Shown piece after piece: positions 8,675 to 17,614 of a DNA stretch of 64,000 bases. Below the pieces are notes generated by a model. The model did not search any database, was not told where the DNA came from, and saw nothing but the letters and a program-made list of their open reading frames with translations. Source of the DNA: a virus; IMG/VR virus record IMGVR_UViG_3300029309_000010, positions 1-64,000 of that record; one strand, given 5' to 3'. The stretch's first letter is position 1; each line of letters opens with the position of its first letter. Both the position numbers and the translations under genes were made by a program.

Positions 8675-10212
8675 TAAGCTCTGAGATTTATAGGTATTTC
8701 ATCTGAGTCGTTTGTATGAACTTCAATACCCCCTCCATTAAATGCGTTGACTATATCTTGAAGATCTCCACACTCAGTGATTCTAAAGTTTTCAACATTT
8801 AAATTAATAAAATTCTGTCTCTTGGAACCATCTGGCATTTCTACTGGGTGAATAGCTCGTAATGCATCTCGACCTAGATGTCTAGCCTTTAAGTTTATCA
8901 GCTTATGTGTTCCAAAGTTAGCGCCCTCTTCATGTATCTCATCAGCAACCTTTCTTCTAAGCAGGAAAAGGTGGGAGCAAAACTGTGTGATCCCGTCAGA
9001 AAGTGACACAACACTTTCATCGTCCACAATTGAACCAGCAGCTCTGTTGTTTGTAATTCCAAGTCTGTTAGATTGCACAGAGGTCAACATTGATACACAA
9101 GGCTTGCCGTCAAACGACAAGTCTCTTTGTATGGTTTGCTTGAATTTATGAACCAAATAAGAAACTTGCTGCCACCCATCCACTTTCCCGATACTACCAA
9201 AGTCACTCTTAATATAATCAAAACTAAAAATAAGTTCGTTGCCCCTACCTATTTTTGAAAAGTAAAATCTTTTAAGCAGGGAACACATTTCATCAGGAGA
9301 AAGACCAGCCACATTCTCATAATAAAATTTCATGTTTTTGATTTTATTCCATGCAGACCTAACCTTGGCTACAACCTGCTCTGAGGTCCAGTCTTTGTAA
9401 GAAGTTGTTCTCCACTTGCCAGTTTGCAAAAGCCAAACAGGTATTCCAGTCATAGCAGAGCACTGCCTAAAGATAAGTTCCTCTTCACTCATCTCTCCAT
9501 TGTCAAAATGAAGAACTGGGACTCCATGTTCAGCAGAAACTTTAGTCGTAAAATCCATGCAGAAGTTCGTCTTACCGACTCCTGATCTAGCAACGATAAC
9601 AGAGATGTTCCCAGCAAGCAATAAAGACCCATACATCTCGTTGATGCGCTTGTGAGGACCAAGCATGCCAAAGTCCTCAACTGGATTGTTACCACGCTCT
9701 TCAACAACCTCTTCCATCATATCAAAAAGATTGACTGGTCCAGCCTCAGTCATTTCAAAATCTTTTATGTTCTTATTATATATCTGGTCAGACTGCTCAA
9801 TAATATCGCCATATTTAAGATTTGGGTCGGCGCTCTTTACAAAAGAGGCAACCTTTTTGCAGCTTGTGTATATTTCTCTACGAGCACTATACTTTTTAAG
9901 TTCTTTGACTGAGCTTATGAATATGTCCTCCGTTATTTTGTAAAATGCTAACGAAAACACATACTCAGCGATATCGACACTATCGGGGAAGCTAGCTTTT
10001 AGCTGCTGTATCCTTTGAACTAGAATAGTTTCGTCGATTGTCTCTGCATTATCTAGTGCGTTTTTGAGAAGCTTGAATATAGAGACGTTTACCTTTGAGT
10101 CCTCAGAGTAGAAGTCACTGTCATTTAGATAGATAGAGATTTCCTCCCACTTATGCTGATGTTGTAATATGCCACTAAGAACCTTTTTTTCTAAATCAAA
10201 CGAGTAAATCAT
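8674..10212 (-). CDS. dnaB: Replicative DNA helicase, DnaB family
   Basis: The 512-residue product has a DnaB N domain (residues 1-110) and a RecA-like ATPase domain. Walker A is ARSGVGKT at 208-215, VLHFDNGEM corresponds to the FSLEM motif, and ITQFCSHLFLLRR lies near the C-terminus. It is the hexameric 5'-3' helicase that opens the fork. It is followed directly by the primase gene and preceded by recombination genes, which supports the assignment. Confidence 0.9.
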   Translation of the reverse strand: MIYSFDLEKKVLSGILQHQHKWEEISIYLNDSDFYSEDSKVNVSIFKLLKNALDNAETIDETILVQRIQQLKASFPDSVDIAEYVFSLAFYKITEDIFISSVKELKKYSARREIYTSCKKVASFVKSADPNLKYGDIIEQSDQIYNKNIKDFEMTEAGPVNLFDMMEEVVEERGNNPVEDFGMLGPHKRINEMYGSLLLAGNISVIVARSGVGKTNFCMDFTTKVSAEHGVPVLHFDNGEMSEEELIFRQCSAMTGIPVWLLQTGKWRTTSYKDWTSEQVVAKVRSAWNKIKNMKFYYENVAGLSPDEMCSLLKRFYFSKIGRGNELIFSFDYIKSDFGSIGKVDGWQQVSYLVHKFKQTIQRDLSFDGKPCVSMLTSVQSNRLGITNNRAAGSIVDDESVVSLSDGITQFCSHLFLLRRKVADEIHEEGANFGTHKLINLKARHLGRDALRAIHPVEMPDGSKRQNFINLNVENFRITECGDLQDIVNAFNGGGIEVHTNDSDEIPINLRA

Positions 10213-10442
10213 AAGTTTATGTCATCTTCTTTCTTATTCATCGCCAGCTCTATCAGCTTGCCTAATGCCATGTCAACACAAGGGTTTTCAGTCTTACTTG
10301 TCATACTCGGACACCCATCTTTATTTACATAGAATAACATAAATCCTTTGTTACCACCACTTGATGATCCAGATGAGTCGTATATTTTATCAAGCAAGGA
10401 TTGTGGCAATCCTCCTGATGAATCTTCTTGCTCTAATCGCAT
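10209..10442 (-). CDS. Small unknown protein of the replication operon
   Basis: The 77-residue product has a serine/glycine-rich stretch (SSGSSSGG) followed by FMLFYVNKDGCP and ends in an acidic tail (KKEDDINL). It overlaps both neighbours by a few bases. No catalytic motif is visible. It may be a helicase-associated or loader-like accessory factor, but only its position suggests this. Confidence 0.6.
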   Translation of the reverse strand: MRLEQEDSSGGLPQSLLDKIYDSSGSSSGGNKGFMLFYVNKDGCPSMTSKTENPCVDMALGKLIELAMNKKEDDINL

Positions 10443-10855
10443 GTTAAATTTTCAATAAGGTCTTTGGGGTATTTATCAGAATCAATTACATCTGATTCTA
10501 AAACTCTGATAAGCTTAATATTATTGATCTCACAAAAATACTCTTTTTTCTCATCTCTCTTGAGTTGCTCAAGAAAGTTTTGCCTAGAGTTGCTGTGAAA
10601 GAATTTATTAAACCTATAATGTTGATTTCCATCAACTTCTATAGCGACCTTAGTGGTAGCATTGTAGAAGTCAAGAGTCATTCTTGTCCCAGCAACAGGA
10701 AACTCTTCAAAGACAACATCAGCAAACCAATAAGGTTTTATTTGTTGTTTTACATCTTTTTGTATCCCGCTTTTGCAACCACCCTCCCAGTCAATCAAGT
10801 ATTTGCTGACGCTCTTTATTTTTCTCTCTCGACCATTAGCACACAGAAATGTCAT
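10433..10855 (-). CDS. Putative PD-(D/E)XK endonuclease (Vsr/DUF559-like)
   Basis: The 140-residue protein has TLDFYNATTKVAIEVDGNQHY, then QLKRDEKKEYFCEINNIKLIRV. This is the D...ExD core with the basic helix and final strand seen in Vsr-like and DUF559-type nucleases and in some phage homing enzymes. It overlaps the recombinase gene by 20 bases. It could be a Holliday-junction or repair nuclease, or a free-standing homing endonuclease; the overlapping operon position favours the former. Confidence 0.7.
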   Translation of the reverse strand: MTFLCANGRERKIKSVSKYLIDWEGGCKSGIQKDVKQQIKPYWFADVVFEEFPVAGTRMTLDFYNATTKVAIEVDGNQHYRFNKFFHSNSRQNFLEQLKRDEKKEYFCEINNIKLIRVLESDVIDSDKYPKDLIENLTCD

Positions 10856-11975
10856 TACTTAAAATATTTTCTTTTACAAAATCAACGAGCATAGAGGTGA
10901 TTTTTTCATCTGATTCCAGAAGATCATAAACTGCATTAATTCCTTGATAAGAGTCTTTTATTTCTATGTTGTTATCTCGCAGGTAGCTTTTTACCTTGTC
11001 ATCAACTTTAATCCAAGCTCCAGATTTATCTAAATAACCCCACATCAAGAGCATGTCAACAACTTCTCTTTCTACCCAGATAGATCTGCCGTTTTTTCTA
11101 CCATGTTTTATTGGATAAAAAACAAGTCTACCTGTAGACTCATTTGTTGATTTTAGGATGGCGACTTTCGCATTATGACCATAGATCTTGTTATCAGCAT
11201 GGATTTGCTCTTTAGGCTTCTCTAGGATTTTGTCGCTTTTATTTTGTTTCTTAAACTCTATGATCCAGTCTGGATAATGTAAGATAGCATTACCACCACT
11301 ACTGTTTGTTTGGTTGTTTGGGTCTTGCTTGGCATACATACTCGTGGAAATAGTTGATCTTACTTGAGAGATCATGATGCACATGTGACCAAATTTACTC
11401 ATACCCAAACTAATCCTTCTCAGAAAGTCTGAGCACATCAAAGCTCCTCCTGCCACTTTTCTAGCATCAGAAGTTCCTTTTTCTAAATCTTCTTTTGTAA
11501 TCAAGCCATCCATGCTGTCAATTACAATACAGAACTTTTCTTTATCTGGATTATTTTTCACTAAGCCTCTCAAGAAATCTATCATGGTATCCATAATGTG
11601 ACACTCAAGAACCAAACATGTGCCTATAACCCAATCTTCTGCCGAATAGACAAATTTAATCCCTGCCCTATCTTTGATTTGTTTGCTTAGTCTGCCTTCA
11701 GCCATTACAAAAAGACCTTTGGAATTTTCTATTGTCTTGAGCATGTTATGCATAACATGCAGAGCTTCATTTGTTTTGCCTCCTTCATTAGCTCCAAGGA
11801 ATCTGTGTAACCCAGATCCAAAACCACCACCCAAAACGTGATCCAGAATCATGGACCCACTGGAGACTAGATATGGTTCTGCTGTCTCTTGTAAATTGTA
11901 GTGATAATCTTTGTTTGATTTAAGGAATGCTTCTGTATATTCTATTGAACCGCTTTTTTTCTTCATCTTATTCAT
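10836..11975 (-). CDS. RecA/UvsX-type recombinase
   Basis: The 379-residue protein has Walker A GANEGGKT at 61-68, a Walker B-like strand FCIVIDSMDGL at 148-158 and the RecA switch-like MISQVRSTIS, in the order of RecA/UvsX core domains. It coats single-stranded DNA and drives strand exchange for recombination-dependent replication and repair. It overlaps the zinc-ribbon gene upstream by 8 bases and belongs to the replication operon. Confidence 0.88.
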   Translation of the reverse strand: MNKMKKKSGSIEYTEAFLKSNKDYHYNLQETAEPYLVSSGSMILDHVLGGGFGSGLHRFLGANEGGKTNEALHVMHNMLKTIENSKGLFVMAEGRLSKQIKDRAGIKFVYSAEDWVIGTCLVLECHIMDTMIDFLRGLVKNNPDKEKFCIVIDSMDGLITKEDLEKGTSDARKVAGGALMCSDFLRRISLGMSKFGHMCIMISQVRSTISTSMYAKQDPNNQTNSSGGNAILHYPDWIIEFKKQNKSDKILEKPKEQIHADNKIYGHNAKVAILKSTNESTGRLVFYPIKHGRKNGRSIWVEREVVDMLLMWGYLDKSGAWIKVDDKVKSYLRDNNIEIKDSYQGINAVYDLLESDEKITSMLVDFVKENILSNDISVC

Positions 11976-12462
11976 CTAAAAATTCTTTTAATGTTTTTAT
12001 ATTTTTACTCAATATATCTTCTCCAGATTTAACGCCTTTGTCAACAAATTTATCAGGACTAGGTGGTTTATAATAAAATTCTCTATATTTTTTTATTAAA
12101 TATTGTCTCCCATCTTGTGTTAAGAAATATCCAAGAGTCGGATATTTGAATTTAAATGGAGGCTTTACTTTAGATAAAAAATCTAAATCATTATTAAATT
12201 TTTCAAATATTTTTTTAACGATAGACATTTGGAAAGGAAAGTTTTCGGGATACCTGTTATCTATCATTCTGCCTAAAAAATCTTTTTTAGCATCTGCAAG
12301 CTGCCTTTTGCTGGTTACATCAATTTCGAAGAGTTCAGCAATCTTTTTTTGTTTAGAGCCATCTAGCTTTGAATTAGAAAATACAAAGCTACAAGAGCAA
12401 ATTTTTGTAGAAGCTCCAACCTTTTTTGAGCATTTTGGGCATTGTTTATAACCCCTTGGCAT
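11968..12462 (-). CDS. Zinc-ribbon protein heading the replication operon
   Basis: The start at ATG 12462 gives 164 residues beginning MPRGYKQCPKCSKKVGASTKICSCSF. The CPxC ... CxC set should bind zinc. The rest is basic and unlike any family I know. A GTG at 12477 would add five residues, but it lies inside the -10 region of a consensus promoter whose geometry fits a leaderless start at 12462. It is the first gene of the operon. It may be a DNA-binding regulator or recombination accessory factor. Confidence 0.65.
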   Translation of the reverse strand: MPRGYKQCPKCSKKVGASTKICSCSFVFSNSKLDGSKQKKIAELFEIDVTSKRQLADAKKDFLGRMIDNRYPENFPFQMSIVKKIFEKFNNDLDFLSKVKPPFKFKYPTLGYFLTQDGRQYLIKKYREFYYKPPSPDKFVDKGVKSGEDILSKNIKTLKEFLDE

Positions 12463-12468
12463 ATACAG

Positions 12469-12496
12469 AATATACACCTATGACTCTATGTGTCAA
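12469..12496 (-). promoter_or_regulatory. Consensus promoter for the replication operon, leaderless start
   Basis: Reading leftwards, TTGACA (12496-12491), 16 bases, TATATT (12474-12469), six bases, then ATG 12462. The TGA inside TTGACA is the stop codon of the upstream gmd gene. The geometry is identical to the right-arm promoters, so transcription should begin at or beside the ATG. Confidence 0.75.
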
Positions 12497-13533
12497 CCCA
12501 ATATTTCGATGTCATTTCTGACCATTTTTTCTACAAGCTGAATAAAACTTGTCTTCGGGTGCCACCCCAAATACTCGCGAGCTTTAGTCGAATCTCCTAA
12601 CAGTAAATCAACTTCAGCTGGACGATAAAAATCTTTATTAATTTCTACAAAACAGTCTTTGCCATGAAAATACTTTTCCTCTAATCCTTCGCCCCTCCAT
12701 TCAGAAACACTTCGATGAAAGCCAGCAAAATTAAAAGCTTCAACCACAAACTCTCTAATTGTATGTGTTTCGTTAGAAGACAATACATAGTCTTTTGGAT
12801 TCTTCCTATCTTGATTTAGCATCAACCAAACACCTTTAACAAAATCCTCTGCATCGCTCCAATCTCTTTTAGCATCAACATTGCCGAGTTGTAGAGGCTT
12901 GATTGTCTTGCCTTGCTCAAAGTCTTTTAATATTCTAGCAACATTTTTTGTTATCTTTCTAGTAACAAACTCTTCTCCTCTTCTAACGCCTTCATGGTTG
13001 AAAAGCCAACCTTGAACAGCATACAAGTCATATGAATCCCTGTAAACTTTGACAAGATGTCTAGCAGCACACTTAGCTGCTCCATATGGGCTTCTAGGGC
13101 GCAGTGGGTGAGTTTCATCCTGTGGCGTAGATACCACATCACCAAACTCCTCAGATGAGCCAGCGTTGTAATATCGACAATGTGGAGCGTGTTTTCTAAT
13201 AGCCTCTAATTGATGCAAAACTGCCATAGCGTTTGTCTGCATATGGTTGACAGGCATCTCCCAACTACTGCCTACAAAAGAATTAGCAGCAAAGTTAATA
13301 AAATAATCAGGCTTCTCTTTGGCTATTACTCTATCTGTGTTCTCTGGGTCTGCTATATCCAAATCAATAAGATAAAATCTGTCATTGCCCTCTAAATGCT
13401 TAATGTTTTTATGATTCTTAACACTTAGTCTTCTAGCGCCGCCAATAATTGTATGATCTGTATACTTTAGAAGATAATCAACCATGTGACTGCCATCTTG
13501 CCCTGTAATGCCTGTAATAATTATCTTCTTCAT
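12493..13533 (-). CDS. gmd: GDP-mannose 4,6-dehydratase
   Basis: The 346-residue short-chain dehydrogenase/reductase has the NAD(P)-binding GITGQDGSH near residue 8, the catalytic region NAGSSEEFG and the YGAAK motif (YxxxK), all typical of Gmd. It converts GDP-D-mannose to GDP-4-keto-6-deoxymannose, precursor of GDP-fucose and related sugars. It sits beside a methyltransferase and glycosyltransferase-like genes. The phage probably changes a host surface glycan or decorates its own DNA or virion. Confidence 0.93.
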   Translation of the reverse strand: MKKIIITGITGQDGSHMVDYLLKYTDHTIIGGARRLSVKNHKNIKHLEGNDRFYLIDLDIADPENTDRVIAKEKPDYFINFAANSFVGSSWEMPVNHMQTNAMAVLHQLEAIRKHAPHCRYYNAGSSEEFGDVVSTPQDETHPLRPRSPYGAAKCAARHLVKVYRDSYDLYAVQGWLFNHEGVRRGEEFVTRKITKNVARILKDFEQGKTIKPLQLGNVDAKRDWSDAEDFVKGVWLMLNQDRKNPKDYVLSSNETHTIREFVVEAFNFAGFHRSVSEWRGEGLEEKYFHGKDCFVEINKDFYRPAEVDLLLGDSTKAREYLGWHPKTSFIQLVEKMVRNDIEILG

Positions 13534-14228
13534 TATTGATATATAATATTTAGATTTTTAAAAGAATTAAGATATTGAGTTATTTCTTCTTTATTAGACT
13601 CATAATCATTATTTATGTTATGAAATTCAAGACAAAAATGTTCAACACGTTCGAAAAAATTAGAACTAGAATCTATTAACTTTCTAAAAATTGAAAATTC
13701 AGATCCCTCAATATCCATTTTCAAATATTTTATTTTATCATAACAAGACATTGCTGTTTCAAACTCAACGATTAAAGTATTAACTTTCATGTTATTTTCA
13801 GACTCCTCTTTAAAAAAAGAAGAACCGCCTGAATTAGAAAATTCAATATTAAAAGATTTAGTCTTGGTTTCTGAACCAATCCCAAATGAGTGTAGATTAA
13901 TATTTGTAGATAAATTGTCTACTATTGAAAAATTCAATAATTTTAATAGTAGTTTATTACATTCATAACTATTAACTTGTATAAATGGAAATTTTTTAGA
14001 TACATAGAATGATAACAAACCAGTGTTTGCGCCTAAATCAATAAAAACATCTCCTTTATCAAATTTTATATCTTCAAAACCATATTCATTTTTTAAGATA
14101 GTGATTTCTGTTCCGAATGAGCTATTACTATTATAAAAATCATATATTTTTAAATCTATGTCATTTATATTTAAATTTCTTTGAACTATAGGATATTCTG
14201 TCCCTTCAATATCTATTTTATAAAACAT
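13533..14228 (-). CDS. FkbM-family SAM-dependent methyltransferase
   Basis: The 231-residue product has the SAM-binding motif GDVFIDLGANTGLLSFY and, near the C-terminus, YLKMDIEGSEFSIF, the FkbM signature (DxEGxE). FkbM enzymes O-methylate sugars or polyketides. It abuts gmd and is followed by glycosyltransferase-like genes, so methylation of a sugar is likely. It is noticeably AT-rich, like the sugar genes that follow. Confidence 0.85.
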   Translation of the reverse strand: MFYKIDIEGTEYPIVQRNLNINDIDLKIYDFYNSNSSFGTEITILKNEYGFEDIKFDKGDVFIDLGANTGLLSFYVSKKFPFIQVNSYECNKLLLKLLNFSIVDNLSTNINLHSFGIGSETKTKSFNIEFSNSGGSSFFKEESENNMKVNTLIVEFETAMSCYDKIKYLKMDIEGSEFSIFRKLIDSSSNFFERVEHFCLEFHNINNDYESNKEEITQYLNSFKNLNIIYQ

Positions 14229-14236
14229 AGTTGTGG

Positions 14237-14998
14237 TTATATTTTTTTAACCTCTGGTTTTTCCAAATTAAATTTTGTGTAATGGTCGTCATCAAAAATT
14301 AATTTATCATTTTCATGATCCCATTTATATGAACAAATTCCATTGTATCTTTTTAGTTGATACTTAACCTTAGCTTTTAAGAATTCTTTATCCCCAACCC
14401 AAGAAAAATGATCTGGAAAACATTTATCTTTAGGTATTTCACAAATTTTTAGATTTTTGTAATCTACAATTTTGTTGTTTATATTGTATGCTACATCGTT
14501 TTCATAATAAAAATAACTCAAGGTTTTTTTACCTTCGTAGTTAACAGAGAAAATTCTAGGGGCTATAAAATTTTCAATATATTCTTTTTCTGAAAATACA
14601 AAGTTTTTAAAATTTATTTTATACGTTGCAAAATCTTGATTGTTACTTACGAACTCAATAACATTTTTAATTTGATCTTCTGTATAAAATTCATCTTGGT
14701 CTAACATCCAAATATAATCTAAATCATGAGAGAGTAAATGTTGCAGTGGGACGTTTCTAGAAAAAGAATCATCGCCATCAGATCCTATGCAAATGTAATT
14801 AACAAATCCCCTGTAATCTTCTAGCAATTGTTTGGGTGTTTCAATATCATCATAATCCCAACCACATTTAACATAATCGGAATATTTATAGCTAGAAACT
14901 GCCACTTGTTTTACTTCAGGTATATTAACCCAAGGCCGTAAGGCTTTGTGCGTATATTGAGGAAATCCATAAAAATTACATAATAATCCTATCTTCAT
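14237..14998 (-). CDS. Glycosyltransferase-like protein (GT-A fold, DQDE motif)
   Basis: The 253-residue protein starts with MKIGLLCNFYGFPQYT and has YIWMLDQDEFYT near the middle, which resembles the acidic metal/nucleotide-sugar site of GT2-type or GT92-type enzymes. It overlaps the next gene upstream by four bases. It is part of a run of five sugar-modifying genes. Donor and acceptor are unknown. Confidence 0.6.
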   Translation of the reverse strand: MKIGLLCNFYGFPQYTHKALRPWVNIPEVKQVAVSSYKYSDYVKCGWDYDDIETPKQLLEDYRGFVNYICIGSDGDDSFSRNVPLQHLLSHDLDYIWMLDQDEFYTEDQIKNVIEFVSNNQDFATYKINFKNFVFSEKEYIENFIAPRIFSVNYEGKKTLSYFYYENDVAYNINNKIVDYKNLKICEIPKDKCFPDHFSWVGDKEFLKAKVKYQLKRYNGICSYKWDHENDKLIFDDDHYTKFNLEKPEVKKI

Positions 14999-15789
14999 AA
15001 TTTATTCCAAAGTTGTAAGTTGTGTTTCTGTCTTTCTCTACTTTTTAACTCTTCTTCGTCTAAAGAATGATTATTAGAATCGCCACCAGTTGCCTTTTCC
15101 CAAAAATCTTTCCAGAATTCATTTCTTGTTACCCTCTCTTCTAGATCAACATATCCTAAATGGTAAACAAAAGGATTTTTGTTAGAGCAATATTCTAAAG
15201 CGCCCTCTGTATTTGCTATATCACATAAAGGATAAGTTTGTAAAAGATTGCCTTTGTGATCTATTAATTCATCTGTGCTTGTTTTATGATAATCTGGCCT
15301 ACCATTTTCTTTTATTCCAAAATTAACTGGACCTCTATTTAGTCCTTTTTTATGTATATACCATTTTGCACCGAAATCTATGAAATGTTCATAATCACCA
15401 TACAGATTTATTACAGGAACAAAGAAAGATGCAAATTCATGATTATCTAATAATTGTCTACCTAAACTTTTTATTAATTCTTTTTCACCACCGAGTCTTT
15501 CATCTAGATTTTGCTGGATCATTAAATCACCAGAGCAAATTTGAAGAGCACAGTTTTCTGTTTTGCCATAACAAAATGGATCACTATAAGGAATGTCAAC
15601 GGGTATCACCTTTAAGTTATACCCTTTTTTCAGGCCATATTTTCTTATGACATTTTCTGTGTCATCTAAACTTTTATTAACAGCTATGCAAACTTCATCA
15701 GCATAATAAAACCAATTATCTAATGCATCCTCATGATTAAAGCCCTTGCCTATAATATTGAATGCAGTTGAGTAAATACTAATTTTCAT
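14995..15789 (-). CDS. Glycosyltransferase-like protein (GT2-type)
   Basis: The 264-residue protein opens MKISIYSTAFNIIGKGF. It has YYADEVCIAVNKSLDDT, as in GT2 N-terminal strands, and MIQQNLDERLGG, a probable DxD-like site. Gene overlaps on both sides show it is co-translated with its neighbours. The family assignment is by pattern and is moderate. Confidence 0.55.
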   Translation of the reverse strand: MKISIYSTAFNIIGKGFNHEDALDNWFYYADEVCIAVNKSLDDTENVIRKYGLKKGYNLKVIPVDIPYSDPFCYGKTENCALQICSGDLMIQQNLDERLGGEKELIKSLGRQLLDNHEFASFFVPVINLYGDYEHFIDFGAKWYIHKKGLNRGPVNFGIKENGRPDYHKTSTDELIDHKGNLLQTYPLCDIANTEGALEYCSNKNPFVYHLGYVDLEERVTRNEFWKDFWEKATGGDSNNHSLDEEELKSRERQKHNLQLWNKL

Positions 15790-16628
15790 TAAAATTTAAT
15801 TTTTTTCATGTGTTTAAAATCGTGACTATTAACTATTCCCACTTTTTGTTTTAAAATTTTGTATCTATACCAATCGTTTAAAAATTTTTCAAAATTTAAG
15901 CACTCTCTTAATATAGGAGTTAATTTATTTCTAAAACATTCCTCCATTGATTTTATGTCATAGGCATAAAATCCAAGTCTATTAACCTCATTTATTAACT
16001 TTTGTCTGAACTCATACCTTTTATTGATAAGGTCTGGTTTGTCTTCAACGCAAAGAACCAAGTGATTACTATTTGGAAATAAATAATATTTCATATTATG
16101 CTCGATAAAATAGTATGGGTCTTTTCTTTTTTGATCTCTAACATTTGATTGATAAGTTTCATCCCAGAATGTTTGTTTACTAAGCTCTATTGTTTTAGAA
16201 CAGCCCGTTATTCCTTCATGTGGATTGTTTATAAAAGATGTATTTTCTTTTAATTTAAATAGTAATCTTTTATTGTGTAAAAAAACTCCATCAATATCTA
16301 AATCATTCAAATCAGCACAAAGTTTTTTTAAAAATTTAGTAAACTTTGGAGACAATCTTTCCAGTGTATCTATTGTTAGAAACCAGTCCCCAAATCTCAT
16401 GGGACCTTGATATAAACTATGATTTCTACTAAAATCTAATCTACTACACCATTTAGTATAAATTATTTCACCATCACCCTTTACTGACTCTAAGTAATCT
16501 GATCCTTCGTCCTTCGGATAATGAAATGTCCAAACTAATCCATCAAAATCGTTTTTAATGGGTTCGATTAATTCTTTAAGGTCTTGTTCATGACCTTTTG
16601 TAGTGACTCCTGTAAGCCAGAGTTTCAT
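15789..16628 (-). CDS. Probable glycosyltransferase-related protein
   Basis: The 279-residue product begins MKLWLTGVTTKGHEQDLKEL and has FGDWFLTIDTLERLSP, possibly an acidic metal site, then many aromatic residues. It resembles its neighbours in layout but lacks a clear motif. The call rests mainly on its place in the sugar cluster, overlapping genes on both sides. Confidence 0.45.
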   Translation of the reverse strand: MKLWLTGVTTKGHEQDLKELIEPIKNDFDGLVWTFHYPKDEGSDYLESVKGDGEIIYTKWCSRLDFSRNHSLYQGPMRFGDWFLTIDTLERLSPKFTKFLKKLCADLNDLDIDGVFLHNKRLLFKLKENTSFINNPHEGITGCSKTIELSKQTFWDETYQSNVRDQKRKDPYYFIEHNMKYYLFPNSNHLVLCVEDKPDLINKRYEFRQKLINEVNRLGFYAYDIKSMEECFRNKLTPILRECLNFEKFLNDWYRYKILKQKVGIVNSHDFKHMKKIKF

Positions 16629-17362
16629 CCTATTGTTTTAGAATATGCTTTGTTTGTATTAAAAAAAGAAAAAGGGGTATCTGAATTTGTTAATTTTTTT
16701 AAGATAAATCCAGAAACTATTTCACAATGAACTTCGCCAAGTTTATCTAAATGATCTTGTGCTTGTTTCCAAGCTATAAATATTTCATTTGTCCTGCTAA
16801 TGTTAGGCTGGAAGGTAAAAGTAGGACCATACTGAGAGTAAATAATAGACTGTGTGAATATATTTTCATTTTCTATTAAAAATTCTCCATCAGGATCTTT
16901 AAATTCTTCAGCTCTATTAAATCTTACGCAAAGCTGATCTGGATTATTATCTAAAAAATCAATAGATTTTTTTAGTGCGTCCTCTAGTGAGATAGAAGAT
17001 AATTGTAATAATTCATCGTCTTCTAGCCAAAAAGAATATTTTTGTTTTCTAATATCTAAGTCTGAATATGCTTTATATATATCTTTGAAATATCCAGCAG
17101 AATGAGTGAGGTGATCTTCTGAGTGATGAACTATATTTTCCTTTGTCTCCATAACCCTTATATCTAGATGAGAGCAAAAAGATTTTATTTCATCTGCTAT
17201 GTTCTCTTCTCCATCTCTTGATTTTAGGTGAAGAAGTTTGTTAGAAAAAATTGACAGGTCTATCTTATTTTGAAGATTATTAAGACAGTCCTGATAAGTA
17301 TGTCTGCCACCATGCCCCATAGTGGTGCAAAATACTATTAGATTTAAGGGGAGTGTAGACAT
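16625..17362 (-). CDS. Glycosyltransferase-like protein, first gene of the sugar cluster
   Basis: The 245-residue protein has LIVFCTTMGHGGRHTYQDCL at the N-terminus and KYSFWLEDDELLQL near residue 110, a GT-A-like acidic site. It heads the cluster. Its 5' untranslated region holds a 12-bp hairpin whose 3' arm includes the ribosome site, and a consensus promoter lies about 70 bases upstream. It therefore has a true leader, unlike many other first genes here. Confidence 0.55.
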   Translation of the reverse strand: MSTLPLNLIVFCTTMGHGGRHTYQDCLNNLQNKIDLSIFSNKLLHLKSRDGEENIADEIKSFCSHLDIRVMETKENIVHHSEDHLTHSAGYFKDIYKAYSDLDIRKQKYSFWLEDDELLQLSSISLEDALKKSIDFLDNNPDQLCVRFNRAEEFKDPDGEFLIENENIFTQSIIYSQYGPTFTFQPNISRTNEIFIAWKQAQDHLDKLGEVHCEIVSGFILKKLTNSDTPFSFFNTNKAYSKTIG

Positions 17363-17365
17363 AGA

Positions 17366-17396
17366 AACCTCTGGGTCTAGGGGCGACCCAGAGGTT
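17366..17396 (-). promoter_or_regulatory. Leader hairpin masking a ribosome-binding site
   Basis: The minus strand reads AACCTCTGGGTC, seven loop bases, GACCCAGAGGTT, then TCT-ATG. The 12-bp stem is perfect, and its 3' arm contains AGAGG, the likely Shine-Dalgarno of the gene starting at 17362. It could limit translation until opened, or act as a weak terminator or stability element; no U-run follows it. Confidence 0.55.
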
Positions 17397-17434
17397 CACT
17401 ATGACCTCAAGGAAATAAATCCTCGACCAACCGT

Positions 17435-17463
17435 ATTGTAAGATAGAGACCTTATTATGTCAA
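17435..17463 (-). promoter_or_regulatory. Promoter of the sugar-modification cluster
   Basis: Leftward TTGACA (17463-17458), 17 bases, TACAAT (17440-17435). The -35 follows directly on the TAG stop of the 37-residue gene. It would make a leader of about 65 bases containing the hairpin at 17366-17396. Confidence 0.65.
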
Positions 17464-17577
17464 CTATTCTTCAATAATCTCTTCACTAATTTTGCCTAAT
17501 ATGTAGGCTAGGGTTTCATCAGTGTTTGTGTCAGGAGTTATTAGATCCTCTTCTATTATCGTGTCTAGGTCAGTCAT
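17464..17577 (-). CDS. Short acidic protein, unknown
   Basis: ATG 17577 to TAG encodes 37 residues beginning MTDLDTIIEEDLITPD and ending KISEEIIEE, strongly acidic and probably helical. It sits between nrdA and the sugar cluster. No clear ribosome site is visible, but GTGTA lies 17 bases upstream of the ATG. It could be a small inhibitor or DNA-mimic-like protein; only its charge suggests this. It may not be expressed. Confidence 0.4.
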   Translation of the reverse strand: MTDLDTIIEEDLITPDTNTDETLAYILGKISEEIIEE

Positions 17578-17614
17578 AGTATGACTTTCTACACACAAAT
17601 TTTAAAAAAGGGAA

